A DNA stretch of 64,000 nucleotides from Gibbula magus (taxonomy: Eukaryota; Mollusca; Gastropoda; Trochida; Trochidae), in contig OW388296.1 of assembly GCA_936450465.1 (NCBI GenBank), positions 37,104,023 through 37,168,022 of the forward strand, read 5' to 3'. Under the pieces are notes generated by a model that ran no database searches, was not told the DNA's origin, and saw only the letters and a program-made list of their open reading frames with translations. Both the position numbers and the translations under genes were made by a program. Shown here piece by piece: positions 27,998 to 38,541 of the stretch (position 1 is the first letter of the stretch; every line of letters starts with the position of its first letter).

Positions 27998-28768
27998 GTA
28001 ACCAAAACTATGTGTGAATGTACCCGTTTCAAAGATTTATTATATGACTGACGGTGAAATACTTAGAGAATAACCAACGAGGTACGAGTGATTACGGGGA
28101 ATATCCACGAGTCTAAATAATGTCTAGCCACGAGCTTTAATATGGTGACGTCATAAAAGAATTTGTCACGGCAGACCATTGTTTAGTGACGTCATAGTCA
28201 TTTTTCTCCGGGTAACAGACCATTCAACGTTGAGAATCACTTGAAAGCACATGTGCGAATATCAGTGTTTAATAACTCTACAATATTATGGCATCATAAT
28301 CAGCATGTGACGTCATAGTCATTAAGTATGACATTACAATATAAGCGGCTTGACCTCAATTATTTAAGAGACACTGTTCCATGATAAAAATGGGTCCCAT
28401 AGAACTAAACAAAGGCTGATTAGCATGCCTTCTAACGACCAAGGTTTGCTGAAAGATGTGTTTAAGGGTACAAGGCCCCATGTAATATTTTCACAGCACT
28501 GTTGTGACCCAACACATTCTATTGCTAGCTGCTTTTTAGCTTTTATTTCTTATTTCTATGGTACCCATTTTTTATTATAGTGTCCCTTTAAATAAAATAC
28601 CAAATAAATATTATTATTCGAACCTGCAATATTTCCTACAAGACTAGAGAATCAACTTTTTACATGTGTTTATGTGTATATTTGTCAATACATATATAAC
28701 TATATTTGTCCATTCTAACATAGAAAGTTATGTCCCTATTTCTTTTAATCAATTATCTAAAATTTCAG
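27998..28768 (+). other. Intron 3 (771 bases)
   Basis: Donor GTAACC, acceptor aaaatttcAG. The split Gly codon is restored (R-G-QNIDLD). Inside, 'tgacgtcatagtca' occurs at 28,187 and again at 28,308 (121 bases apart), with a related 'gtgacgtcataaaa' at 28,146. This is a short degenerate tandem repeat that carries the CRE palindrome TGACGTCA. Confidence 0.8.
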
Positions 28769-28863
28769 GACAGAATATAGATTTGGATACCAGTGCCAGT
28801 GCCCAGACTCAGACAGAGTGGAGGCTCATGGACCAAGCTATCTTCATAGCCAAACATTACCAG
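28769..28863 (+). CDS. Exon 4
   Basis: 95 bases, entered in phase 1 and left in phase 0. The peptide is (G)QNIDLDTSASAQTQ then TEWRLMDQAIFIAKHYQ. The donor is GTATTT. It joins exon 5 in frame as HYQ-VEGSLPGW. Confidence 0.8.
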
Positions 28864-29033
28864 GTATTTGTCAGGTTTATTTTTATATATATGAAAGTTG
28901 CTAATTTTTCTTTATATAGAAATATGATAATACATGTACTGTTACATATTTATTTTATTATTTTTCATTTCCATGACACAGGAGATTTAGTCTGCTTGTT
29001 AAATCTTACCTTGTTTACTTTTTTCATCAACAG
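28864..29033 (+). other. Intron 4 (170 bases)
   Basis: Donor GTATTTG and acceptor ttcatcaacAG behind a T-rich tract; phase 0. It is AT-rich with no other feature. Confidence 0.8.
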
Positions 29034-31174
29034 GTGGAAGGCAGCTTACCCGGATGGACAGGATGCAATCAACTATTGAGCAAGGATTCTCATCCTCTGA
29101 GCAACATAGGTTACCTACCCGTTGTCGATGCCAGTCCCACTGACAAGGCTACAGTCAACGCTATTCTCCAAAAGAGTGTACTTATTGCTCAGAGTCTGCA
29201 ACTTCCCTCAATTGTTCTTGTTATGGACCAGGCAATATATGCTAAGGCTCAGGAAATAAGATGGCAAGGCTCTCCAGAATTTAGAGAGAAGCTTGTGATT
29301 CGTCTTGGAGAATTCCACACTTGCATGGCATATCTGGGTGTGCTGCTAGGAAGGCGCTTTGAACACTGTGGTCTCAGAGATATCGCCATTGAATCTGGCA
29401 TTGTGGCAGCAGGATCCATCAACAGCGTTATGAACGGCCATCATTTTAACAGGAGCTTGAGATGTCACAAACTAATAGCTGAAGCAGTCCACAGATTGAG
29501 ATTACAGGAGTACATTGATCATGAAGCAGCTGACGACATTCCTGAAGCATTGCAGATGTCTCTGGAGGACTTTGAGGAGAAATTTTCACAGTCTCTAGAG
29601 AATGAATCTGTACTGAAATTCATCAAGGATTTCCAGGATAACGTAGAAAAACGCAGTGGAGGGAATGTGATGTATGCATTCTGGTCATCCTATCTGGATA
29701 TGATGGAGCTGTTGCTGCTGTTTCTGAGAGCAACTAGGGAAGGGAACTGGGATCTTCATCTGTCTGCTCTTCGAGACATGATACCCTGGTTCTTCTCATA
29801 TGGGAGGATCAACTACTCTCACTACCTTCCAGCCTACTACCTGGAAATGACAAACCTTCCTTCCTCACACCCGTTTGTCCATTTCAACTTGAAGAATGGT
29901 AGCTTTGCCGTCAAGCGTCATGAGAAACATGGGTTTGCAATGACTTCATGTGACCAATTGATTGAACAAACATTCAACCGCGACTCCAAAACAAAAGGAG
30001 GACTGACTGGATTGACTTTGAACAAAGGGGCTGTTAGAAGATGGATTGTGAGCCACCCAGATAGAGCAGCTTTCACCAACATGTGTTATTTAATGTCCAC
30101 TGAAAATGCAACTTCAGCATATTCACAAAAGGAACCGACAGCATCAAGAATTGATACAGATGAACAGGCTGTGCAAGACGTGATGTATACCATCACGAAC
30201 TATGCCAACCAATTTACATGTGAAAGTTACAGTGAACTGTTCAATATTTCCACAGGTCAAATGGCTTCTGAGTCAATCAAACTGGATCTACTGTCAGCTC
30301 ACACAAAGGGAGAAGCCTGTTTTCAACAGTTTGTGAATGAACGTTTGACAAGTGATAAGAAAGATCTTTATCATCCTCTTTCTTTGCCTGCCACAAAGAC
30401 ATTTGCAGATATTGACAAGAAGAGCAAAAGTTGCCCGTTGCCTCCCTCAAAGAAGACAAACAGATATTGTCCCGTTTGCTCGTTATTGCTCAAGAAAAGG
30501 GAATTGAATTGAGGGAAATCCTTACCTATCCGTTGAACTCGGTCCCTTCAGCTATAGGCAATGCAGATGAATCCATGGTTAAAACAACAAAATCAGTGCT
30601 GCTTCATGAGGTTGAGAAACAGGTACCTGAATCATCTACAATATCTGCAACAACACTGAGCGCAGACACAGTTCTCATCATTGATGCCATGGCAATGGTA
30701 CAGCAACAGCGACATTTTCCGGAAACATTCGGCCAGTTTGCAGTTTCCCTACTTCACCAAATTGTTGACATGTCCCACAAATATCATGCGAAAAGGATAG
30801 ATTTTGTGTCAGACAGGTATCCAGATGTCTCCATTAAACAACTGGAAAGAGAAAAGAGGGCAACACATGGAGAGACCAAAATTCGAATCGAGAGGTCGGA
30901 TCAGAAAATGCCAAAGCAGATGAAAAAATTTCTGTCCTGTGGAACAAATAAAGAAAGATTGATATCCTTCATTGTCCAAGAATGGGAAAAGAGTCCACCT
31001 CTATTATTCAAAGGACTCCAGATTTATGCCACTGTTGGTGAAATGTGCAATAAACTCTCAGTTTCAGAAGAGGGGGTTTTGGTCTCAGAAGATGTGCCAG
31101 ATCTGCACTGCGACCATGTTGAAGCGGACACAAGAATGTATGTTCATGCTCTCAATGCAGCCGAAAGCAGTCCG
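29034..31174 (+). CDS. Exon 5: middle domain and first half of the nuclease-like part (one frameshift)
   Basis: An open frame of 492 codons starts at the splice acceptor with VEGSLPGWTGCNQL. It carries the long middle domain: repeated short hydrophobic stretches, RLGEFHTCMAYLG, ESGIVAAGSINSVMNGHH and EQTFNRDSKTKGG. Near 30,430 the frame must move by one base: the first frame runs off into a Cys-rich tail and stops at 30,512, while the second continues as VASLKEDKQILSRLLVIAQ. The second frame carries IIDAMAM, SDRYPDVSIKQLEREKR and HVEADTRM, as in the front part of FEN1/XPG-type nucleases. It ends AESSP at 31,174. Reading on gives V and stop codons inside the 32-bp repeat block. Confidence 0.8.
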
Positions 31175-31184
31175 GTGTAATAGT

Positions 31185-31380
31185 CTCAAATGACTCTACC
31201 GCCTCATATGACTCTAGAGTTATTTGAGGCTAGCTCCATATGACTCTAGAGTTATTTGAGGCTAGCCCCATATGACTCTAGAGTCATATGGGGCTAGCAA
31301 ATTGCACAAATTAGTCCAGCCTCAAATAACTCTATTCAGGCTCAAATGACTCTACCATATGTTCTGTGAAAGAAGATTTA
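31185..31380. repeat. Left terminal block of 'actctagagt' repeats
   Basis: Irregular copies of a unit joining the palindromes gactctagagtc and gctagc through 'atttgag' or 'atatg' spacers. It begins ten bases into the 6.6-kb segment and is the left counterpart of 37,528-37,795. Confidence 0.85.
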
Positions 31381-31462
31381 CGTATTCATAATTTCACATT
31401 TTTCATGTTTTAGTTCATTTTCAGATACCGTGGAATGGTCTGAATTGAATATTCTTAGAAAA

Positions 31463-31697
31463 AAGTACTAGAGTTAAATGAGCCTAGGCTCAAAACACTC
31501 TAGAGTTAAATGGGCCTAGGCTCAAAACACTCTAGAGTTAAATGGGCCTAGGCTCAAAACACTCTAGAGTTAAATGGGCCTAGGCTCAAAACACTCTAGA
31601 GTTAAATGGGCCTAGGCTCAAAACACTCTAGAGTTAAATGAGCCTAGGCTCAAAACACTCTAGAGTTAAATGGGCCTAGACTCAAAACACTCTAGAG
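31463..31697 (+). repeat. 32-bp minisatellite, seven copies
   Basis: Units start at 31,471, 31,503, 31,535, 31,567, 31,599, 31,631 and 31,663. Each has ctctagag and g(a/g)gcctaggctc, two palindromes separated by 'ttaaat' and 'aaaaca'. Copies differ only at one or two sites (gagcctagg versus gggcctagg; one cctagac). Confidence 0.95.
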
Positions 31698-34175
31698 TAC
31701 CAACTGTGTGAACACCTCAAAGGTATGAAGGGCTGACAACAATTAATTGACTTAACAGCAGTTAAATTTAATTTCTGAAGAAAGACCTTCTCCTTCTAAG
31801 AGATACACATTTTGGAGTATATGCTCCTATCTATAACTTATTTTTAATATTTAATCAGGTAATGTCCTTCTAACAAACACTAGATTTACTTTAAAAAATC
31901 AAATTTGTGGCTGGACAGTATTCATAGTGATTATGATCATTATGATTCTGATTGGTCTTTAAGATTAATAAGTAATTATTAAACCAAGAAACCAGTAATG
32001 TCCGGAATTCAGTTTCATTATTAGAATTACCATCCCGAAGTTTGTTCACCTATACTTATATACGTATGTTGGTGCAAATATTCTGTACATAGTGAAGCCA
32101 ATGAGACACTGTATAATGTTGTAAGAGAAGCCGATAACTTTGTATTTTTATGTTAGAAGTGTCGATTTTATGTACCGTAACATAATTTAATTCATACCTC
32201 TAAATAACGGTAACAGTTTGGAGAAAAGAACTGACCAGGGGTTAACATTCTAAAAAGTATTGTTGTTTATGTTTCTCTGTAAACTATCAAAAAAGGATCA
32301 GCAATGTTACATATTGGGGATGTATTTTTTTATACTTATTCAATGTACTTGTAGATATTGTTTTCTTATAAAGTCCATATGAAAATTATTAAATTATTTA
32401 AAAAAATCGTAATTTGAAGAGTTTACCCCCTTTCTTCTTGCAATATACGAAATATTGCACAACTGATCAAATAACAAATTTCGGATTGAATATTGTATTC
32501 TTAGAAAACGATCGATTTGTCAGTACAAGTGAAATAATACAATTGACGTCCAAACGAAATCCTAATTACAATTACAATTAAAATAGTACTTACGTTTGTT
32601 TTAATTTTTGGATGCAGCTTTGCGATTTTTAACATTGTGTTGCTTTTATACTTGGATACAAGCATAAAAAATGTAAATAATCCTTACGTAAGGAACGCTG
32701 TCACCCTGTGAAAAAAAACCGCTTACATGCATTGACTGTATATCAATCAAAAAAATACCACCATCCAATGACAAAACTCTTGATTGATTAAGATTTAATT
32801 GGCATATTTTGATGACTCATATTATTATCAATTATTCAACTGAACAGGATATCGTATTCATTATTGATGCTGCGAATAAAATATTATGTGGGTTATTGAT
32901 GTTTCTTACCAAATATACATTTAATGTTCTTACATTTGTGTATTCTATTAATAAGAATCTGATCATGATACAGGGGGATTTTTGGTCCACTGGGTCATTT
33001 CATGGGCAAGCTTTTCGAAAGTTGATGCTATAGGCAGGATGTATTCATATTTACATTTCTTTAGAAGCGTTTATTCATAAATATATTTTTGCAGGACACG
33101 AATTTTCATGTCAGATTTGATTTGGTTGCTAAAATAAATCGTATTTGTATAAATCATATTTCAGTATGCTGGAGTAAATGTTTTTTACATAATATTTAAC
33201 TAATAATCTATTTTAATTATACTAGAACATTATATGTATGGCCATGCCACACGTGACACCATATTATCAACACATTCATCATATTTGCTGTTTTCATACA
33301 AATTGAAGCATTTGGTATATGTTCATTATCATCTCAGTTAAAATCAGAAAAAAGGTTAAACAATGACGTCTTTTTGGAACATTTTTATTCTGTAGACTTA
33401 TCAAATTTCAAACTCTCAGAAATATGGAATCATAAATGCTAAAAAAATTTTTTATTCCATTCATTATTCAATCGTATATTTCACCTTAATATTGCAGGTG
33501 AACAGTGTCTATGAATAGTCATTTCTTTATTGCGGATATATACATTCATCAAACAAATGATACGTAAAAATGTGTCTTTGTCATGTTATTGTTTTGGTGA
33601 ACACAATGTTATATCCATTGCAAAATTCGAAGTCATTAATATTATAACAAGGTCATGTCTCCAAGTAATATGTGCATGCAACCATTTTCACAACTAGTTA
33701 TTTATGTCCCATAGCTATGCACATCCATCTAACTACTCAATCACTGTTGACTATCCATAAACTTTTATGTTTGCTATCATATCTCATTCAACTTAAATAA
33801 TTAATCATACAAAATACTTTCACGTGCTTTGGAAAGAGGTCAATGGGAACGAGGCTATAGATACCAGCGATAGAACTTTACCAAACCAAAGAATTAAACC
33901 AAAGCTGAACTGCTGTAGTAAACTTAAATTATAATAGAAACCAAAAGATAATAATATTTAAAGATGAACAAATCATGTTTGTCCCGTTAGGATAACCGGG
34001 AGAACACTAAACTTTTCTGCTTGATGTTATCATATAAGTCTTTCTTATGCATTTGCGTAAGTAAGTTTCAAATTTGATTAACCCTAAACACAAATAGACT
34101 GTTACAGTGCGATACTATTTTTGTCAGCATGGACAAGAACGTTGTTGTTTTTCTTTGAAGTTTAATTGCATTATT
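31698..34175. other. AT-rich interior of the 6.6-kb segment, left part
   Basis: No coding frame, RNA gene or clear repeat is seen over about 2.5 kb. Short open frames (for example 32,809-33,033) are AT-rich and resemble nothing. Confidence 0.5.
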
Positions 34176-34600
34176 ATACCCCCGCCGCGCGTATAGCGCC
34201 AAGCAGGGGATATAGTATTCGGTAACGAACGTCCGTATGTACGAAGTGGAATAACTCACTACTATTCACTAGATTCTGTTCATACTTGATATATAGGTCA
34301 ACGATAGTAATCTAATGTAATGTAATGTTCAAAAAATTCTATGTGACCTCGAACTTCACGATCACAACGAAACTTTGACAAGTTACCCTTGTCAGCGAGA
34401 TATCAAAATACCCTTTGACTAAAATGTCTATAAGACTTTATACATTATACCTACGTTCTACTCGGGCAGACAGAGGGCTGATTTGATTTTAGTGACATTG
34501 GCATAATGTTCAAGGTCAATCAGGACCCAGTCGATTTGTGTGACCATAGCATTATGTTTTTACTTTGAAGTATTTATTTACGGTGAGGGATCATGTCACC
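34176..34600 (-). repeat. Short copy of the CCCCGCCGCG / GACG element, inverted
   Basis: It begins tacccccgccgcgcg and 'caggggatatagtatt', then 'acgaacgtccgtatgtacg', and ends with 'gggatcatgtcacctaagtgacaagtg'. This mirrors in reverse the edges of the element at 1,768-2,756, including the gtcac..gtgac end motif. It lacks regular tandem units inside, so it is a shorter or decayed member, nested in the 6.6-kb segment. Confidence 0.75.
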
Positions 34601-36837
34601 TAAGTGACAAGTGCTCTCTGATTCAACGAACTATTGCATCACAATAGAGCACCGATAGATAATAGACTTATAATACTCAAGGCTCAAGATATGTCTACAC
34701 AATATTTTCGCATTAATATCTTTAAAAGTGAAAAAAAGTTGATCCCTAAGCTTACATAGTGTAGTTTATATAAAATAAATCAAGAAATATCAAGAAATAT
34801 CAAGAAATACAATATCTCGGAACATAGTTCACGTGGTTGTAACCAGGATTTCAGACGGTTTCACGAATTTTACGAGCGACTCTATATATTTACCAGGGAT
34901 CACGCGATAATAAAGCGTCTTTTAAACTTAAACAAGGTTAATTATAGACCCTGATAGTCAGTAAAAACCTTCCCTTCCTTCCTATCAGGGTCCACAACTT
35001 TACCATATTCTCGGTATCATGGTTTATCCTTTATCCCGTGTGAATGAAATGTACTAAAGGCAGATGTACACATCATAGTGATTACGTGAATAAAGATCCG
35101 TAAAAAACCCTTTTTTTAGATTGCTTTTATATGTATGCTTCTCAGAAAAAAATGAAGACATAGAAGTATTCAGAATGTATATATAACAACAAGACATGGT
35201 CATAAACATCCACCACCATATTGGTTCTCAGGAAAAGATAATGGATCGCTTCTCATTTACGAACTCGATGCATCAATCAATATTTGTATACGGTACTTGA
35301 AAGTTCACATGCCTGTAGTACATTCATTCATAGGTAGATCACTTTCTTGATGTTATAATAGATATTTCTGAATGACACGATTGCATAATATGTATACATT
35401 GCAAGGCTCTGTAAAAATAGAGTGTTTGTTTTTGTTAACAATGACACTAGCTTTGTAATTATAAAAGTACGGTCTACTGAAAGGCGCGTTTTTTTTCTCA
35501 AATTTGCTATTTATCATTAAAGTTTATACGATATACGGTTAAATTAGAGGGTAAAACATCACATTACACGACCTGATAAGCCGTATCGATAGAAAACGGT
35601 TGTCGGCATTGAAAGAAAATGGTGCGACGCATAAAGCAACAGTGGCGTGTGAGAGAGTAAGATTTGTAGGGATCATGCGAATTTGAATTCAGAATGCAAG
35701 ATGTTTGACCATTCTATCATTGTTCGATATATATTACTCTACTTTCAGTGTTTAGGTATTGCTAAATCAGTCAGATCACTTAAACTACCTTCGACCGGCC
35801 ATTTTAATGTGAACACCTTAAAATGGCCATTCGAAGAGGCTTAACCTTACAATGTACATTCGTTTTAGAACTCTTTTTATTGATAGATGAGTATCATTTA
35901 GCCATTGGAAACACTTATTTACCTTTTCGTGAGATCAATTTATTTCAGTAAGAAAAACGTGCTACAGCGTCTTTAATGTATTTGGTCCAAGGACTTTTGT
36001 AAACCGGACAGGTAAAGAAATAATGTAGCTAAACCTGCCAGTTTCAATAAATAGGGGATGTAAATATGCTGTGGCAGGATTCCAGAAAGGCATGTTGGCT
36101 CAACCTACCCAGTGGTTCAACGAATTAGTTCGGTATTGTTGACACGTTGCTTCAAAATGCATGTGTAATACTTTTTAATCACTAAGATGATTACTTGATG
36201 CTTTTTGAAAATATTGTATGTTTTCTTTATTGGTTATTTCATTAACAAGCTTGTGTTTTTTTGGATAACAGTGAATCAGTTAACATTTACATGTAACATA
36301 TTAAATCCATTATATTTACGTCACAACATCCCATCAAAATAATACTTAATATACACCACCGTGTAATATGGAGCATATTAATTGTAATATCTTTAATTAA
36401 AGCTCTAAAAATCTTGACAGAAGCAAAATTTCGAAATTGTCTTTAAATGCGACTTTGAGGGAACCTACTTTGATAATGAATCAGTCATTGCTATCACTAC
36501 TACTAGACCATGGTATCAAATAATACGAAATTCACCCATCCTTTCTTGATTCATCGGTTTAAGACAAGTTTCCTATGTACGCATGATCGCAGGTACATAC
36601 GGGGATATTTATATTACACTCAGGCATACTTAAAGCACTAATATCGAAGGACTAAAAACAATTGCCATATTGATTCTCACGAACACTCTCAAAATTTTCC
36701 CAAATCGTCCTTAATCTAAAAACTATGATGTATACATGTATGTACACAAATAAAATATACATACAACGTGCACTGAAAAAACATACAAGAACATCAAAAT
36801 AGAAAAGCATGTTTCTCATTTTCGTAATCCTATGGCA
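34601..36837. other. AT-rich interior of the 6.6-kb segment, right part
   Basis: No gene recognised. A triplicated 'tcaagaaata' lies near 34,780-34,808, and an imperfect inverted pair 'gaccctgatag / ctatcagggtcc' near 34,948 and 34,980. Neither explains the rest. Confidence 0.45.
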
Positions 36838-37350
36838 TCAAGCCCAAATAGGGTCATAAGGGGGTCACCAAATATACAATTTAGAATGACTTTTTGATAA
36901 GGAGTCTGCACGCAACTTTTCAGCTCTCTAGACCTTATAGAACTGGAGAAGAAGATGAAAATAGCTTTTTAAGGTTGGGACCCCTGTGACCCAATTTGTG
37001 GTCAAGGGGTCACGTAATCCACAATTTAGAATCCTCATTACACAAGGAGTCTTCACACAACTATTCAGCTCTCTAGACCTTTTGGAACTGGAGAAGAAGA
37101 TGAAAATAGGTTTTTAAGGTTGTGACCCCTGTGACCCCATTTTGGGTCATAGGGTCACGAAATATACAATTTAGAATCCCATTACCCAAGGAGTCTGCAT
37201 ATAAAATTTCAGCTCTAGAGTCATTGGTTCTTGAGAAGAAGTCGAAAAAGCGAAAAGTTTACGGACGGAAGGACGGACGGACGGACGCCGGACGCCATGC
37301 CATGCCAAAAGCCAATCGGGCCTTTCAGGCCTGATGAGCTAAAAATTAAC
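36838..37350 (-). repeat. Repeat element with ~145-bp tandem units and GACG end
   Basis: 'caatttagaat' recurs at 36,878, 37,022 and 37,168 (spacing 144 and 146) with 'gggtcat..ggggtcac' and 'cagctctctagacc' in each unit. It ends in a GACG run (37,264-37,290), then 'gccatgccatgcc' and 'cgggcctttcaggcctgatgagctaaaa'. The right end reversed matches the start of the element at 43,262. There is no protein-coding frame; the open frames across the GACG run are artefacts of the repeat. Confidence 0.8.
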
Positions 37351-37527
37351 ACACCGTTTTTCTATGTCGTACTCCAACAATATATTATGCCCTCGCACAT
37401 ATCACACTCGAACAGACACACGGACGCACAGACGCACGTACGGACACACGGGCTGATGGACGGATTATCACTCAAACCTATTGCCGTCCAGTTCTTGGCA
37501 GTGTAAAAATGAAGTGAAGACATAGGC
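37351..37527. other. Sequence with 'acggacgcac' runs
   Basis: Short degenerate GACG/CACG-type repeats (37,410-37,470) resembling the ends of the nearby dispersed elements. No gene is seen. Confidence 0.4.
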
Positions 37528-37795
37528 TAGAGTTATTTGAGGCTAGCCCGAAATGACTCTACCAGCATTGATTTGGTAAAGCCTGAAAAATATTGAGGTT
37601 TAGGTAGAGTCATTTGAGCCTGGATAGAGTCATCTGAGCCTGAGGAAAATTCTAGCCCCAAATGACTCTAGAGTTATCTGAGGCCAGGCTCAAATGACTC
37701 TAGAGTTAACTGAGGCCAGGCTCAAATGACTCTAGAGTTATCTGAGGTCAGGCTCAAATAACTCTAGAGTCATTTTTGTACTAGAGTCATCTGAG
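37528..37795. repeat. Right terminal block of 32-bp 'actctagagt' repeats
   Basis: Between about 37,660 and 37,770 there are three regular 32-base units with ctctagagtta(t/a)ctgagg(c/t)caggctcaaatga, preceded by irregular ones. It is related to the units at 31,185-31,380 and 31,463-31,697. Because the unit is built from palindromes it matches almost equally well in direct and inverted orientation; the outermost 20-40 bases match best inverted. Confidence 0.85.
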
Positions 37796-38541
37796 GCTGA
37801 TACACTTGTCCTGACAGACATTATCATCCGTACTGTTGACACTGATGTGTTCATTCTTGGAATCTGGGCAGCAACTAGGATTCCAAACCGACTGGTACTG
37901 CTGCTCTCCTTGGCTTCTTGACATGACATTGATGAGCACATCACTTGGACGAGACAAAAGCACAGCATTGTTGGGACTCCATCCATTTACTGGCTGTGAC
38001 ACGGTCAGTGCCTTCAAGGGGAAAGGGAAAATTAAGGCATTGAAGACCATGTTCAATGACCCATGTTACATGAGAGTGTTTTCAGAACTTGGTCAAGAAT
38101 GGTCAGTTCCTGATGTTGTCAACCAAGAAATTGAAATGTTTGTCTGTGAATTGTGAGTTCGGTACAAATGTTTCCGATTTGGGAACATTTCCGACATATC
38201 TATACCCCCAAATAGAGACAGTTTGCAACTCCACATCAAGCGAGCAAACTACCAAGCCTGCATAAATAGGAACTGCATGAAGAACTATGTCTGTCCACCT
38301 GGAGAAAATGGATGGGTTTGTTCAGATTCAGGAATGTCAATCAAGTGGCGCACCATGGACATTGCACCTCCTGTCATGTTGCAAAGTGTCAGCTGCAAGT
38401 GCACCAAAACAGCATGCGACTCGGCCAGATGTTCTTTGCAAGAGGGACAATATTGTCTGCACAGATTTGTGCCACTGTGATGAATGTCATAATCGAGACC
38501 TGGCATCAAGTGACAGAGACGACAGTGAAGAGGAGCCATGA
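37796..38541 (+). CDS. Last coding block: second half of nuclease-like part and Cys-rich tail (broken)
   Basis: From 37,796 the frame reads ADTLVLTDIIIRT, then VDTDVFILGIWAATRIP and a stop near 37,920. A second frame takes over as STSLGRDKSTALLGLHPF then TGCDTVSAFKGKGKIKALK, so a one-base shift lies between about 37,880 and 37,925. This frame meets TGA at 38,154-38,156 but clearly continues in the same frame as IPPNRDSLQLHIKRANYQ and SCKCTKTACDSARCS. A further one-base shift near 38,435 brings in KRDNIVCTDLCHCDECHN and an acidic end DDSEEEP, stop at 38,541. DTD and GCD..GKGK correspond to the second metal site and helical turn of FEN1-like nucleases; the Cys tail is probably zinc-binding. The block directly follows the 6.6-kb segment. 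Confidence 0.75.

Larger units (their letters stand above)
31175..37805. mobile_element. 6.6-kb segment with inverted 32-bp-repeat termini, inserted in (or forming an intron of) the gene
   Basis: The first 20 bases (gtgtaatagtctcaaatgac) and the reverse complement of the last 20 (gtgtatcagcctcagatgac) agree at 16 of 20 positions and continue TCTA; a related 'atgactctagagttatttgag' follows 8-9 bases further in at both ends. Both termini grade into arrays of a 32-bp unit. There is no transposase frame. The segment breaks the coding sequence between EADTRM and VDTDVFIL. The same left edge reads as a splice donor (ccg|GTGTAA), and an AG at 37,794-37,795 allows an exact phase-0 join, so it may be spliced. 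A short similarity (gtcc) near both flanks is too weak to call a target duplication. Other repeats are nested inside at 34,176 and 36,838. Confidence 0.6.
21758..38541 (+). pseudogene. Decayed multi-exon gene for a large zinc-binding, FEN/PIN-nuclease-like protein
   Basis: Six coding blocks join with consistent splice phases. Order of parts: N-terminal Cys/His region; acidic linker; long middle domain without a motif I can name; nuclease-like part with IIDA (about 30,677), DRYPDVS and a basic REKR (30,811-30,860), EADTRM (31,121-31,138), VDTDVFIL (37,835-37,858) and GCDTVSAFKGKGK (37,992-38,030); Cys-rich tail ending CTDLCHCDECHN. I recognise it only as a member of a large group of unnamed proteins in cnidarian and mollusc genomes; this is recollection, not a search. 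The acidic motifs follow the order of FEN1/XPG nucleases. Breaks: frameshifts near 21,990, 30,430, 37,900 and 38,435, and in-frame TGA at 22,422-22,424 and 38,154-38,156. These make a working full-length protein unlikely, though sequencing errors could explain some. Confidence 0.75.

Noticed and set aside
31165..37815. Clear target-site duplication around the 6.6-kb segment
   Set aside because: Flanks share only 'gtcc' with an offset; this is not enough to claim a duplication of defined length.
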